A DNA stretch of 64,000 nucleotides from AC-37 sp036389295 (GTDB lineage Bacteria; Actinomycetota; Thermoleophilia; Solirubrobacterales; Thermoleophilaceae): NCBI GenBank assembly GCA_036389295.1, contig DASVQB010000060.1, forward strand, positions 62,001 to 126,000. Direction: 5' to 3'. Position numbers and translations under genes: made by a program. Below are positions 33,465 through 41,840 of the stretch, piece after piece. Below the pieces are notes generated by a model, which saw only the letters and a program-made list of their open reading frames with translations, made no database searches and was not told where the DNA came from. Every line of letters begins with the position of its first letter. Positions within the stretch are counted from its first letter, which is position 1.

Positions 33465-34001
33465 ATGAACACGACACGCACGCGCCTCACGATCATCGCC
33501 GCGCTGGCCTTTGCAATTGCCTTTGCCGTTCCGGCGGCGGGCGTACCGTCGATCAGCAGCGTGAGCAAGACGGCGAAGAAGGCCCTCAGCCAAGCGACTT
33601 CCGCCAAGAAGACGGCTCGAGAGGCGCGGAGCCTCGCAATCGATGCCGCCGAGGTCGCGCTCGCGGGGCCGCCCGTCATTACGCGTGAGCGCAAGGACAT
33701 TCCGGCCCCTCCGAACGACTTCGCCCGTTTCGACATTACGTGCCCTGACGGCTACTCGGCGGTCGGTATCGGCCTCGGCCTCGGGGCCCTGGAACCGGTG
33801 TTCTTCGCCTCCTACGGTCGAGGAGCCCTGGGGTCGATGTTCAATCCGTCCTCTAGTTCGACCTTCAACGGAAGCGTTTACGTCGAGTGCGTCAAGACGA
33901 GCGGCCATCAGGTAGAGGCAGCGTCTGTTCCGCACATGACGAAGGCGGAAGCACAGGCCGAAGCTGCTGCGGCCGAGGCTGAGGCGCGCGCCGCTCGCTA
34001 A
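33465..34001 (+). CDS. Secreted protein of unknown function, Thermoleophilia-type
   Basis: 178 residues. Signal peptide (ITIIAAL-type core, cut near AAG-VPSI), then a predicted amphipathic helix (SKTAKKALSQATSAKKTARE), then a beta domain FDITCPDGYSAVGIGLGLGA ending in an Ala/Glu-rich helix (EAQAEAAAAEAEARAA). The pair of Cys (ITCPDG, VECVK) may form a disulfide. Homologues with this helix-plus-sandwich layout are common as multigene families in Solirubrobacterales. Lower G+C and low-stringency codons fit the accessory segment. Confidence 0.65.
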   Translation: MNTTRTRLTIIAALAFAIAFAVPAAGVPSISSVSKTAKKALSQATSAKKTAREARSLAIDAAEVALAGPPVITRERKDIPAPPNDFARFDITCPDGYSAVGIGLGLGALEPVFFASYGRGALGSMFNPSSSSTFNGSVYVECVKTSGHQVEAASVPHMTKAEAQAEAAAAEAEARAAR

Positions 34002-34195
34002 CGAGGCGGCCTGACCCCTCAGTCGTACGAGGGGTACCGGCGGGCGGGGGACGGCGTGTTACGGAAGCGTCCGTCCCCTTCCGCCATCTGATGCTCGCTG
34101 CGCTGTCGTTTGCGTAAGAGCGAGAGATGATCTCGCTGACCTCGCCTTCGTGAGCGTTGGGAACCCTGGCGGTTTTGTGCCGGATCCGGCTCGGC

Positions 34196-34299
34196 ACCCG
34201 GAGACCCGCGGCTACGTGGCCCGGATCCTCGGCCTGCTGGGCGGAGCGGGAGAGGCGGCCGGCTTCGCCTTCGAGATCAGGCTCGTCGAATGAGCGACC
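34196..34299 (+). repeat. 104-bp direct repeat, copy B
   Basis: Near-identical copy of 32291-32394 (four substitutions), including the codons for the fusion gene's C-terminal residues, its TGA and six bases beyond. It is not preceded by the rest of that gene, so it is a gene fragment. It closes the 1.8-kb accessory segment 49 bases before vapB. The gap 34002-34347 holds only this repeat and the vapBC control region. Confidence 0.9.
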
Positions 34300-34317
34300 G
34301 CCGGTCCGACAAGCGTC

Positions 34318-34347
34318 TACACATCGAGGTGTATCATGGTGTACAGA
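34318..34347 (+). promoter_or_regulatory. vapBC promoter and likely autorepression operator
   Basis: Half sites TACAC (34318-34322), GTGTA (34329-34333) and GTGTAC (34339-34344) flank or overlap a TATCAT -10 box at 34332-34337; the first two make an inverted repeat with a six-base spacer. The layout fits VapBC binding to repress its own promoter. The ATG at 34336 lies in the -10 box, so the start 34348 was preferred. Confidence 0.55.
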
Positions 34348-34557
34348 ATGCGGACGAACATCGAGATCGACGACTTCCTGCTTCGCAAGGCGATGACGAT
34401 GTACCGCTGCAAGACCAAGCGCGAGGCGGTCGACCTGGCGCTCCGGAAGCTGGTCGGCAACCCGATGAGCCGCGAGGAGGCGCTGGCCATGGAGGGAACG
34501 GGCTGGGAGGGCGACCTCGAGCAGCTGAGGAACGCGGCCCCCCCGCCCGAGCTTTGA
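34348..34557 (+). CDS. vapB: VapB-family antitoxin
   Basis: 69 residues, starting MRTNIEIDDFLLRKAMTMYR, followed by KTKREAVDLALRKLVG, the ribbon-helix-helix-like DNA-binding and dimerisation domain of the DUF2191 VapB group. The C-terminus (WEGDLEQLRN) is the usual toxin-binding tail with conserved Trp. It neutralises VapC and represses the operon with it. The start at 34336 (MVYRMRT) was rejected because it falls in the promoter. It overlaps vapC by TTGA. Confidence 0.92.
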   Translation: MRTNIEIDDFLLRKAMTMYRCKTKREAVDLALRKLVGNPMSREEALAMEGTGWEGDLEQLRNAAPPPEL

Positions 34558-34943
34558 TCCTCGCGGACACGTCCGCGTGGATCGAGTTCCTACGGGCGAC
34601 CGGCAGCCCGGTGCACGCTCGAATGCGCGAGTTGGTGGGTACCGATCGGCTGGGCGTGACCGACCCGGTCATCCTCGAGGTGCTGGTGGGCGCGCGCGAC
34701 GATCGTGACCACGCCCGCCTGCGCGACCTCATGGCCGCGTGTCAGCTCGTCGCGCTCGAGGGGCCGAGCGACTACGAGGACGCGGCACGGCTGTTCCGAA
34801 GGTGCAGACGTGGCGGAACGACGGTGCGCAACCTGCTCGACTGCCTGATCGCCGTGGTCGCGATGCGGAACGACGTGCCCGTCCTGCACGCGGACGCCGA
34901 CTTCGACGCGATCGCCGAGCACGCGCCGCTGCGAATCGCGTGA
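34554..34943 (+). CDS. vapC: VapC-family PIN-domain ribonuclease toxin
   Basis: 129 residues. The PIN acidic residues are present: ILADTSAWIEFLRA (first Asp), VILEVLVGARDD (Glu), NLLDCLIAVVAM (Asp) and LHADADFDAIA (Asp). VapC toxins cleave initiator tRNA or rRNA when freed from VapB. TTG at 34554 overlaps the vapB stop as TTGA, showing translational coupling. The gene is complete and appears intact. Confidence 0.92.
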   Translation: MILADTSAWIEFLRATGSPVHARMRELVGTDRLGVTDPVILEVLVGARDDRDHARLRDLMAACQLVALEGPSDYEDAARLFRRCRRGGTTVRNLLDCLIAVVAMRNDVPVLHADADFDAIAEHAPLRIA

Positions 34944-34985
34944 TCCTCGCCGGAACCCGCTCGTGCGCCCCGCCCGGCGCGGCGT

Positions 34986-36716
34986 CTACGCCCGCGTGGC
35001 GGTGGCCGCCGAGCCGCCGCCGCCGTCCGGGCTCGACGCGGGGTCCCCGCTCGAGGCCGGCGCCGCGGCGCCGTAGGCGGGCTCGGGCGTCGCGACCGCC
35101 GGGCGGCCGGCGCCGGCGATCGCCTGCGCGGCGATCCGCCCGCTGAACACGCAGCCGCCCAGGAACGTGCCCTCGAGCGACCGCTTGCCGTGCAGGCCGC
35201 CGCCTCCGAACCCCGCCGCCTCGCCGGCCGCGTACAGCCCGGGGATCGGCTCGCCGTCCGGCCGCAGCACCCGCGCCGACAGGTCGGTCTGGATCCCGCC
35301 GAGGCTCTTCCGCGCCATCGGCTGGAGCCGGATGGCGATCAGCGGCCCCGCGTCGGGGTCCGCGATCCGCCTGAACCGGGCCGTTCGCAGACGGTCGCCG
35401 CGCCAGTTCCGCAGCGCCGCGATCCGCCTCACCTGGTCGTCGTTCCAGAGCGCCTTGCCGCGGCCGAGCCTGTCGTCGTAGCGGCGCACCTCGCGCTCCA
35501 TGAGCCCGGCGTCGAGCGCGCCGTCGCCGGTCACCGCGGCCATCCGCACCGCCAGCTCCGGCAGCGAGCCGGCGCTGACGAAGTCGGGGCAGCGGTCGAC
35601 GAAGTGCCGGACGAGCGTCGGCTTGCCGAGCAGGATCCCGAGCAGGAACCGCACCAGCCGCTTCTCGCGGATGCTCGGGTTGTGCTGCGACCCGGACACG
35701 TCCAGCTCGCGCCGCGCGATCTTCCAGTTGCACACGAGCCACGAGTACTTCAGCTCGCCCTCGCACATCCGCTCGAGCGCGTAGTAGGCGTCGAAGGTCG
35801 GCATCACCGGCACCGGCCCGTAGCGGCGGCCGGTCGGGTCGAGCAGCAGCCCGGACCGCGGCGGGATCAGCTTCAGCCCGTGCAGCGGGCGCCGCGGCTC
35901 GGGGTGGCGCACGGCGTCGGCGTAGTTCCACATCCGCGAGAGGTGGGTCACGTTGCCGCCGATCCGCTCGACCTCCTCGTGCAGTGCGCCGTCGGCGTAG
36001 TAGTGCGAGCCCATGAGGATGTCCGCCGGCGGGTCGCCGAGGTCGGCCGGCCACTCGCGCCGCACGATGTCGAGGTTGCCGCCGACCCCGCCGGACGCGA
36101 CCACCACCGCGTTGCAGGCGACCTCGTGCTCCTCGCCGCCGTCCTCGGGCGCCACCCGGCAGCCGGTCACGGCGCCGCCGTCGTCCTGGACGATCGCCGT
36201 CACCCGCGTCCGGGTCCGCAGCTCCAGGGACCCCCGGCGCGGGTGCCGTTCGATCCCGCCCCACACGCCGTCGACGAGCCCCTTGCCGCAGCCCCACGTC
36301 AGGTGGAACCGCGGCACCGAGTTGCCGTCGCCGTACACCCCGCGCTCGGCCCAGTTCACCGCCGGGAAGAACCGCACGCCGTGGCGCTTGAGCCACGCGC
36401 CGACGTCGTCGCGCGCGCGGGCCACGTACTGCTCGGCCCAGCGCCGCGGCCACACGTCGTCGGCGTCGAAGTCGGCCACGCGCAGCCAGTCGTCGAGCGC
36501 CAGCTCCACGGTGTCGCGGATGCCGGACTTCCGCTGCTCCGGCGTGTCGACCATGAACATCCCGCCGAACGCCTCGCGCGCGAGCCCGCCGACCTCCTCC
36601 GGCCGGCAGCGGTCGAGCAGCAGCACGTCGCGGTCGTTGTCGAGCAGCTCCAGCGCGGCGACGAGCCCGGCGATCCCGGCCCCGACGACAACCACGTCCG
36701 CCCTCTGTGCGGCCAT
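34986..36716 (-). CDS. FAD-dependent dehydrogenase (KsdD/fumarate reductase-like)
   Basis: 576 residues. The FAD-binding N-terminus reads VVVVGAGIAGLVAALELLD, then EVGGLAREAFGGMFMVDTPE. Later blocks VVVASGGVGGNLDIVRREWP, GGIQTDLSARVLRPDGEPIP and GLYAAGEAAGFGGGGLHGKR are those of the FAD_binding_2/succinate dehydrogenase flavoprotein group, including KstD-type steroid dehydrogenases. The C-terminal 40 residues are low-complexity. The substrate is not clear. It is divergent from the ArsC-like gene and shares a GTATAC core with it. Confidence 0.88.
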   Translation of the reverse strand: MAAQRADVVVVGAGIAGLVAALELLDNDRDVLLLDRCRPEEVGGLAREAFGGMFMVDTPEQRKSGIRDTVELALDDWLRVADFDADDVWPRRWAEQYVARARDDVGAWLKRHGVRFFPAVNWAERGVYGDGNSVPRFHLTWGCGKGLVDGVWGGIERHPRRGSLELRTRTRVTAIVQDDGGAVTGCRVAPEDGGEEHEVACNAVVVASGGVGGNLDIVRREWPADLGDPPADILMGSHYYADGALHEEVERIGGNVTHLSRMWNYADAVRHPEPRRPLHGLKLIPPRSGLLLDPTGRRYGPVPVMPTFDAYYALERMCEGELKYSWLVCNWKIARRELDVSGSQHNPSIREKRLVRFLLGILLGKPTLVRHFVDRCPDFVSAGSLPELAVRMAAVTGDGALDAGLMEREVRRYDDRLGRGKALWNDDQVRRIAALRNWRGDRLRTARFRRIADPDAGPLIAIRLQPMARKSLGGIQTDLSARVLRPDGEPIPGLYAAGEAAGFGGGGLHGKRSLEGTFLGGCVFSGRIAAQAIAGAGRPAVATPEPAYGAAAPASSGDPASSPDGGGGSAATATRA

Positions 36717-36743
36717 CGGGGTCAGCGTATACCTTGGGCGGAA
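36717..36743. promoter_or_regulatory. Compact bidirectional promoter (shared GTATAC core)
   Basis: The self-complementary GTATAC at 36727-36732 contributes to back-to-back -10 boxes: TATACG/TACGCT before the flavoprotein gene and TATACC/TACCTT before the ArsC-like gene. Only 27 bases separate the start codons, so both transcripts have almost no leader. Confidence 0.5.
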
Positions 36744-37097
36744 GTGCCAGAGCTGACCGTCTACGAGAAGCCCACCTGCACCACCTGCCGCAACCTCGCG
36801 AAGCTGCTCGAGGAGCGCGGCGTCGACTTCGAGCGCGTGGACTACCACGTCGACCCGCTGCCGGAGGAGAAGGTCCGCGAGCTGCTGCGCAAGGCCGGCG
36901 CCTCGCCGCGCGACGTGCTGCGCCGCCGCGAGCCGCTCTACGACGAGCTCGGGCTCGACGGCGGCGAGCACTCGGACGACGAGCTCGTCACGCTCATGGT
37001 CGAGCACCCGCAGCTGCTCCAGCGGCCGATCGTGGAGCGCGGCGAACGCGCCGTGCTGGCCCGCCCGGTCGAGCGCGTGCTCGAGATCCTTGACTGA
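36744..37097 (+). CDS. ArsC/Spx-family thioredoxin-fold protein
   Basis: 117 residues. VYEKPTCTTCRNLAKLLEER carries a CxxC motif at the N-end of helix 1, and RKAGASPRDVLRRREPLYDE and LLQRPIVERGERAVLARPVE match ArsC/YffB proteins. Arsenate reductases reduce As(V) via Cys and glutathione or thioredoxin; but without an ars operon it may be a related oxidoreductase. GTG start nearly adjacent to its -10 box. Confidence 0.88.
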   Translation: MPELTVYEKPTCTTCRNLAKLLEERGVDFERVDYHVDPLPEEKVRELLRKAGASPRDVLRRREPLYDELGLDGGEHSDDELVTLMVEHPQLLQRPIVERGERAVLARPVERVLEILD

Positions 37098-37263
37098 GGC
37101 GCGCCGCGCCGGTCGAAGCTCGCTGAGTTAGCATCGCGCGATCCGGGAGCGAGAACCTTCACCGCGACGCGGCGCCGCGGACCCAGACACCCTCGCCGGC
37201 AGCACGCTTCTCGAGTCCGACGCCAAGGCGACCGTCGCCGCGGCGCTGATCCAGGCCGGGGAG

Positions 37264-37800
37264 ATGCGCCGGAGCGCCGAGGACCAGACGATGTGGAGCG
37301 TGCCCGCGCTCACCATCGCGGCGCAGGCGTTCGTGCTCACCGCCGTGCTGGATCCGGACACCTCGCGCGAGGGCCGCGTGATCGCGTGTGGCATCGGCAT
37401 CGCGATCCTGTCCGCGGCGCTCTACCAGATGACCAGGCACCGCTACTTCGAGACGATCATGTCTCGCTGGCTGACGGACTTCGAGCGGACGTTCGGACTG
37501 CCGGAGCTCCACAACTTCAGCGGGCGGGGCGGGCTGCGGGGCTACTCGCGCAGGCCGCCGCGCCTGCCTCGCGTCCCGAGGCCGAGCGCATACGTCGCCT
37601 GGTGCTTCCTGCTCGCGGCACTCACCGCCGTGTACGTCGTGATGCTGTACCTGAGCCTGTCGACCGACGTGTTCGACGTCGGCCGCGACGGCTCACGGGT
37701 CGGTCGCGCGAACAGCCAGCTCGAGAGCGTCGGCTACGTGGGCCAGGCGATCGAGCGACATGTGCGGGTAGAGCGGAAGCGTCACCAGCCTGGCGGCTAG
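37264..37800 (+). CDS. Membrane protein of unknown function with 3' end read into antisense of the aminotransferase
   Basis: 178 residues from the ATG. Helices at MWSVPALTIAAQAFVLTAVL, VIACGIGIAILSAALYQM and YVAWCFLLAALTAVYVVMLY. No family is recognised. The frame is open and protein-like upstream (STLLESDAKATVAAALIQAG) as far as an ATC at 37141 that is six bases from a TTAGCAT box; no ATG, GTG or TTG lies between, so true start is uncertain. The last 36 residues are read across the aminotransferase's 3' end (108-bp overlap), so the original stop may have been lost. Confidence 0.6.
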   Translation: MRRSAEDQTMWSVPALTIAAQAFVLTAVLDPDTSREGRVIACGIGIAILSAALYQMTRHRYFETIMSRWLTDFERTFGLPELHNFSGRGGLRGYSRRPPRLPRVPRPSAYVAWCFLLAALTAVYVVMLYLSLSTDVFDVGRDGSRVGRANSQLESVGYVGQAIERHVRVERKRHQPGG

Positions 37801-38877
37801 CGCCTCGGTCCGCGGCACTCGCCGGCGGGCCCTCCTGTACGCCGTCATGAGGTGGATCGGCGGGTAGTGCCATCCGGTCTGCACGCCGAGCTCCGACATC
37901 TTGCCGACGACCCCCGTCCGGTCGATCCCCTCGTCGAGGATCGCGACCGCGAGGTGGTGTGCCGAGCGACCCGTGGGCTCGCCGCGGCCGGCGAACGCGA
38001 GCGACACGCCCTCGATCCGCTCGATGCGCCGCTCGTACTCCGCGACGAGCGCGGCCCGGAGCACGATCGACTCGTCGAGGCGGGCCAGGAGGACCGTTCC
38101 CATCGCCGAGCGCATCTCGTCGAGCTTCAGGTTCAGCCCCGGCACCGCGACGTCGTACTCGGACCGCGCGCCGAGGTAGCGGTCCCAGCCGGCGAACCCG
38201 AGCCCGTTCGTGCGGAGGTGGCGGAGCCGGCCGGCGAGCGCGTCGTCGTCCGTCACGACCATCCCGCCCTCGCCGAGCGGCAGGTTCTTGTTCCCGTAGA
38301 AGCTGAAGCAGCCGAGGTCGCCGAGCGCCCCGCAGCTCCCGGCGGACGTCGCCGCGCCGAGCGCGTGCGCCGCGTCCTCCACGACCGCGACCCCGTGGTC
38401 GCGGGCGAGCTCGATCACGGCAGGGTCGCACGGGTGTCCGCCGTAGTGCATGACAACGACCGCGCGAATGCGATGCGTCAGGACGCGCTCGAGCGCGTCG
38501 GCCGCGATGCCGAGGTCGTCCCCGCCGGCGACGTCGACGAAGGCGCAGCGCGCGCCCACGTGGTGCGCGGCGTTCGCCTGGGCGACGAACGAGAGCGACG
38601 GCATGGCCACCTCGTCGCCGCGTCGAAGTCCGAGCGCGCCGAAGGCGAGCAGGAGCGCGGCGGTCCCGCTCGAGCACGCGACCGCATGGGCACGGCCGAC
38701 GTACGCCGCGACCGCCTCCTCGAACTCGGCGACGCGCGGGCCGCTCGTGAGCCAGCCGGACTCGAGCACCTCGGTCGCCGCCCGGATCGCCTCCGGGGGC
38801 AGCCGCACGTCCGAGAGGGGAACCTCCCAGGCGCCGTCGGGCCTGGCTCCGCGAAGCGCGCGCTGCTCCAGCGTCAC
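37693..38877 (-). CDS. DegT/DnrJ/EryC1 family PLP-dependent aminotransferase
   Basis: 394 residues. SGTAALLLAF (PLP phosphate), VVEDAAHALGA (Asp for the pyridine N) and FSFYGNKNLPLGEGGMVV, where Lys in the NKN segment forms the Schiff base, identify the sugar aminotransferase family. It aminates a nucleotide-linked ketosugar in surface polysaccharide or glycolipid synthesis. GTG at 38877 lies seven bases after a TACAGT box and was preferred to GTG at 38886. The NAD-dependent epimerase upstream may act in the same pathway. Confidence 0.92.
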   Translation of the reverse strand: MTLEQRALRGARPDGAWEVPLSDVRLPPEAIRAATEVLESGWLTSGPRVAEFEEAVAAYVGRAHAVACSSGTAALLLAFGALGLRRGDEVAMPSLSFVAQANAAHHVGARCAFVDVAGGDDLGIAADALERVLTHRIRAVVVMHYGGHPCDPAVIELARDHGVAVVEDAAHALGAATSAGSCGALGDLGCFSFYGNKNLPLGEGGMVVTDDDALAGRLRHLRTNGLGFAGWDRYLGARSEYDVAVPGLNLKLDEMRSAMGTVLLARLDESIVLRAALVAEYERRIERIEGVSLAFAGRGEPTGRSAHHLAVAILDEGIDRTGVVGKMSELGVQTGWHYPPIHLMTAYRRARRRVPRTEALAARLVTLPLYPHMSLDRLAHVADALELAVRATDP

Positions 38878-38924
38878 TTCGCGCACTGTAGCCGCGACGC
38901 GGGGTCTCGACGACCGGGCGGCGC

Positions 38925-39923
38925 CTAGGCCACGCCCGCGGCGGTCTCCGCCTCGCGCCGGAGCTCCTCCATCCCCTCCGCGCGCGAGACCACCGGCTCG
39001 TAGCCCAGCTCGGCGCGGGCCTTCGAGATGTCGATCGTCGTGTCGAGCGACGAGACCCACACCGCCATCCGCGTGACGGGCGGCGGGGACGAGTGGCGCC
39101 GCGCCGCCCGCCACAGCCCCTCGCCGGCCGCGGCGGCGGCCCGCGCGACCGGCGCCGGGATGCTTCGCGAGCCGGGGTCGACGCCCTGGGTGCCGAGCAG
39201 CTCGGAGATGAACTCGCGGAACACGACCGGCTCGCCGTCGGTGACGAAGTAGGCCTCACCGGGCCGGCCGCGCTCGGCCCCCAGCACGAGTCCCTCGACC
39301 GTGTTGGCGACGTGCGTCGTCGAGGTGCGATTCGCTCCGCCGCCGACCCACGAGAAGCGTCCTCGGCGCACGGCCTCGACCAGGCCGGGCAGGATCGTGG
39401 TGTCGCCCGCCCCCCAGACGAGCCGGGGCCGCACCACCACCGTCTCGATCCCGGACGCCGACCGCACGAGCTCCTCCGCCCGCGCCTTCGTGGCGCAGTA
39501 CGGCGCGCGCGAGTCCGGCCGCAGCGGAGCGGTCTCGTCCACGTCGACCAGCGGCTTGCCCGCCAGGATCGCGGCCTCCGTCCCCACGTGCACGAACCGC
39601 CGCACGCCGGCGTCGCGGCACGCCTCCAGGGCGTTCCGCGTGCCGTCGACGTTGCCGCGCTCGAAGTCGCGCCACGAGCCCCACTCGCCCACGTACGCGG
39701 CGGCGTGGAAGGCGACGTCGCAGCCCGCGGCGCCGGCGCGCATCGAGCCCGCGTCGTCGAGGTCGCCGCGCACGGCCTCGGCGCCGGCCTCCTCGACCGC
39801 GCGGGCCGAGCGGTCCGAGCGGGCGAGCGCTCGCACGCGCCAGCCGTCGGCCGCGAGCCGCCGCAGCAGGTGCCCGCCGATGAACCCCGACCCGCCGGTC
39901 ACGAACGCGCTGCGGTCGGCCAT
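38925..39923 (-). CDS. NAD(P)-dependent epimerase/dehydratase (extended SDR)
   Basis: 332 residues. Cofactor motif FVTGGSGFIGGHLLRRLAAD, then HVGTEAAI with the Ser/Thr position reading Thr-Glu, and the catalytic YCATKARAEELV (Tyr and Lys). The family acts on sugar nucleotides or on steroid/isoprenoid-like substrates; the tail DISKARAELGYEP is typical of 3-beta-HSD-like and dihydroflavonol reductase-like groups, so the substrate is open. It lies upstream of the aminotransferase with a 47-bp gap, possibly one transcript. Confidence 0.88.
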   Translation of the reverse strand: MADRSAFVTGGSGFIGGHLLRRLAADGWRVRALARSDRSARAVEEAGAEAVRGDLDDAGSMRAGAAGCDVAFHAAAYVGEWGSWRDFERGNVDGTRNALEACRDAGVRRFVHVGTEAAILAGKPLVDVDETAPLRPDSRAPYCATKARAEELVRSASGIETVVVRPRLVWGAGDTTILPGLVEAVRRGRFSWVGGGANRTSTTHVANTVEGLVLGAERGRPGEAYFVTDGEPVVFREFISELLGTQGVDPGSRSIPAPVARAAAAAGEGLWRAARRHSSPPPVTRMAVWVSSLDTTIDISKARAELGYEPVVSRAEGMEELRREAETAAGVA

Positions 39924-39964
39924 GGGCGGCAGCGTATACCGCCCCGACCTATCCTCGAACGCGA
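39924..39964. promoter_or_regulatory. Divergent leaderless promoters for the epimerase and uvrC genes
   Basis: Forty-one bases separate the start codons. A TATACGCT box serves the minus-strand epimerase about eight bases before its ATG, and TATCCT near 39949-39954 serves uvrC about ten bases before its GTG. Confidence 0.5.
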
Positions 39965-41833
39965 GTGCCCGCCACCGAGACCGAGACCCGCGTCGCCGCC
40001 CAGCGCAAGGCCCTGCCGGACGCGCCCGGGGTCTACCTGTTCCGCGACTCGAGCCGCCGCGTCCTGTACGTCGGCAAGGCGAAGTCGGTGAGGAAGCGCG
40101 TCGCCTCGCACTTCTCCAACCCCAGCACGCGCGGCTACCGGGGGATGGTCGACGAGATCCACAGCATCGAGTTCATCGTCACCCAGACCGAGGCCGAGGC
40201 CCTGCTCGCAGAGCAGACGTTCATCCGCCAGTACCGGCCGCGCTTCAACGTCCGCCTACGCGACGACAAGTCGTACCCGTACATCGGGATCTCGCTCGAC
40301 GAGGACTTCCCGCGCGTCTACTTCACGCGCGAGCGCCACCGCCGGGGCCGCGCCTACTTCGGCCCGTTCTCGAACGCCAAGCGCGTCCGCGAGACGCTCG
40401 ACCTGCTCGGCAAGGTCTTCCAGCACCGGACCTGCGACGGCCCGCAGCCCGGCCGCGCGTCGGGCAGCCCGTGCCTCGACTACTTCATCAAGCGCTGCGG
40501 CGCACCGTGCGTCGGCTACGTGAGCAGGGAGGAGTACCGCGAGTCGATCGACGCGATCGTCGACTTCCTGTCAGGCCGCTACCGCCAGATCGAGCGCGAC
40601 CTCGAGGCCGCCATGCGGCGCGCCTCCGACGCGCAGGAGTTCGAGCAGGCCGCCACCTACCGCAACCGGCTGAAGGCCGTCCGCTCGCTGCTCGAGCGCC
40701 AGCGGATCTCGAACTCCGCGGTCGGCACCCTCGACGCGATCGCCGTCGCCGCCGAGGGGACCGACGCGAACGCCCAGGTCTTCCAGGTCCGCGACGGCGT
40801 GCTCGCCGACCGCCAGAGCTTCTACCTCGACAACCAGGCAGCGCGCGGCGACGCCGAGGTCGCGGAGGAGTTCGTCCTCCAGTACTACGCGACCTCGCCG
40901 GCGATCCCCCCGCAGGTGATCGTCTCGCGCGAGGTCGCGGCCGGGGCGGACGCGCTGGCGGAGGCGCTCGGCGAGCGGCGCGGCGCGCCGGTCGAGGTCC
41001 GCCACGCCGAGCGCGGGGACAAGCGGCGCATCTTCGAGCTGGCCGAGCGCAACGCGCGGCTCGCGCTCGACCAGGACCGGCTGCGGTCCGAGCACCGGCG
41101 GGTGCAGCGGATCGAGGCGCTCGAGCTGCTCCAGCGCGAGCTCGGGATGGAGGTCATCCCGATGCGGATCGAGTGCTTCGACATCTCGAACCTCGGCGAG
41201 ACGCACACCGTCGCGTCGATGGTCGTCTTCGAGGGCGCCGCGGCGAAGAAGTCCGACTACCGCCGCTTCCGGATCCGCGACGTCGCGCAGGACGACTTCG
41301 CAGCGATGAACGAGGTGCTCTCGCGGCGGATGGCTCAGTACGTGGCCCACCGCGAGCGCTCGCCGCACGAGAAGGCCTACGACGCGAGCTTCGCGGCGGT
41401 GCCGGCCCTGATCGTGATCGACGGCGGGAAGGGGCAGCTCTCGGCGGGGCTCGAGGCGCTCCGGCCGTTCCGCGACGTCGGCGTCACGGTGGTCAGCCTC
41501 GCCAAGCGGATCGAGGAGGTCTTCCTCCCGGGCCGCTCGGCCCCGCTCGTCCTGCCGCACGACTCGCCCGCCCTCCAGCTCCTCCAGCGCGCCCGCGACG
41601 AGGCCCACCGGTTCGCCGTCGAGCACCACCGCACGCGGCGCGACCGGGCCATGACCCGCTCGGTGCTCGACGAGGTGCCGGGCATCGGGCCCGCTCGCAA
41701 GCGGCGGCTGCTCCAGCACTTCGGCACGCCGGAGCGGTTCCTCCAGGCCTCCCGCGAGGAGCTCGAGGCCGTGCCGGGCGTGCCGGGCAAGGTCGCGCGC
41801 GAGGTCTACGAGTACGTCCACAAGATCCGATAG
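39965..41833 (+). CDS. uvrC: UvrABC excinuclease subunit C
   Basis: 622 residues. The GIY-YIG nuclease domain begins PDAPGVYLFRDSSRRVLYVG with KAKSVRKRV; the UVR domain is near 205-240 (DAQEFEQAATYRNRLKAVRS); the RNase H-like C-terminal nuclease has RIECFDISNLGETHTVASMV and PALIVIDGGKGQL; and two HhH motifs end the protein (VPGIGPARKRRLLQHFG). UvrC makes the 3' and 5' incisions beside bulky DNA lesions. GTG start leaves no leader. It opens the rapZ-gap-pgk-tpi-gpm group. Confidence 0.97.
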   Translation: MPATETETRVAAQRKALPDAPGVYLFRDSSRRVLYVGKAKSVRKRVASHFSNPSTRGYRGMVDEIHSIEFIVTQTEAEALLAEQTFIRQYRPRFNVRLRDDKSYPYIGISLDEDFPRVYFTRERHRRGRAYFGPFSNAKRVRETLDLLGKVFQHRTCDGPQPGRASGSPCLDYFIKRCGAPCVGYVSREEYRESIDAIVDFLSGRYRQIERDLEAAMRRASDAQEFEQAATYRNRLKAVRSLLERQRISNSAVGTLDAIAVAAEGTDANAQVFQVRDGVLADRQSFYLDNQAARGDAEVAEEFVLQYYATSPAIPPQVIVSREVAAGADALAEALGERRGAPVEVRHAERGDKRRIFELAERNARLALDQDRLRSEHRRVQRIEALELLQRELGMEVIPMRIECFDISNLGETHTVASMVVFEGAAAKKSDYRRFRIRDVAQDDFAAMNEVLSRRMAQYVAHRERSPHEKAYDASFAAVPALIVIDGGKGQLSAGLEALRPFRDVGVTVVSLAKRIEEVFLPGRSAPLVLPHDSPALQLLQRARDEAHRFAVEHHRTRRDRAMTRSVLDEVPGIGPARKRRLLQHFGTPERFLQASREELEAVPGVPGKVAREVYEYVHKIR

Positions 41834-41840
41834 GCATTAC

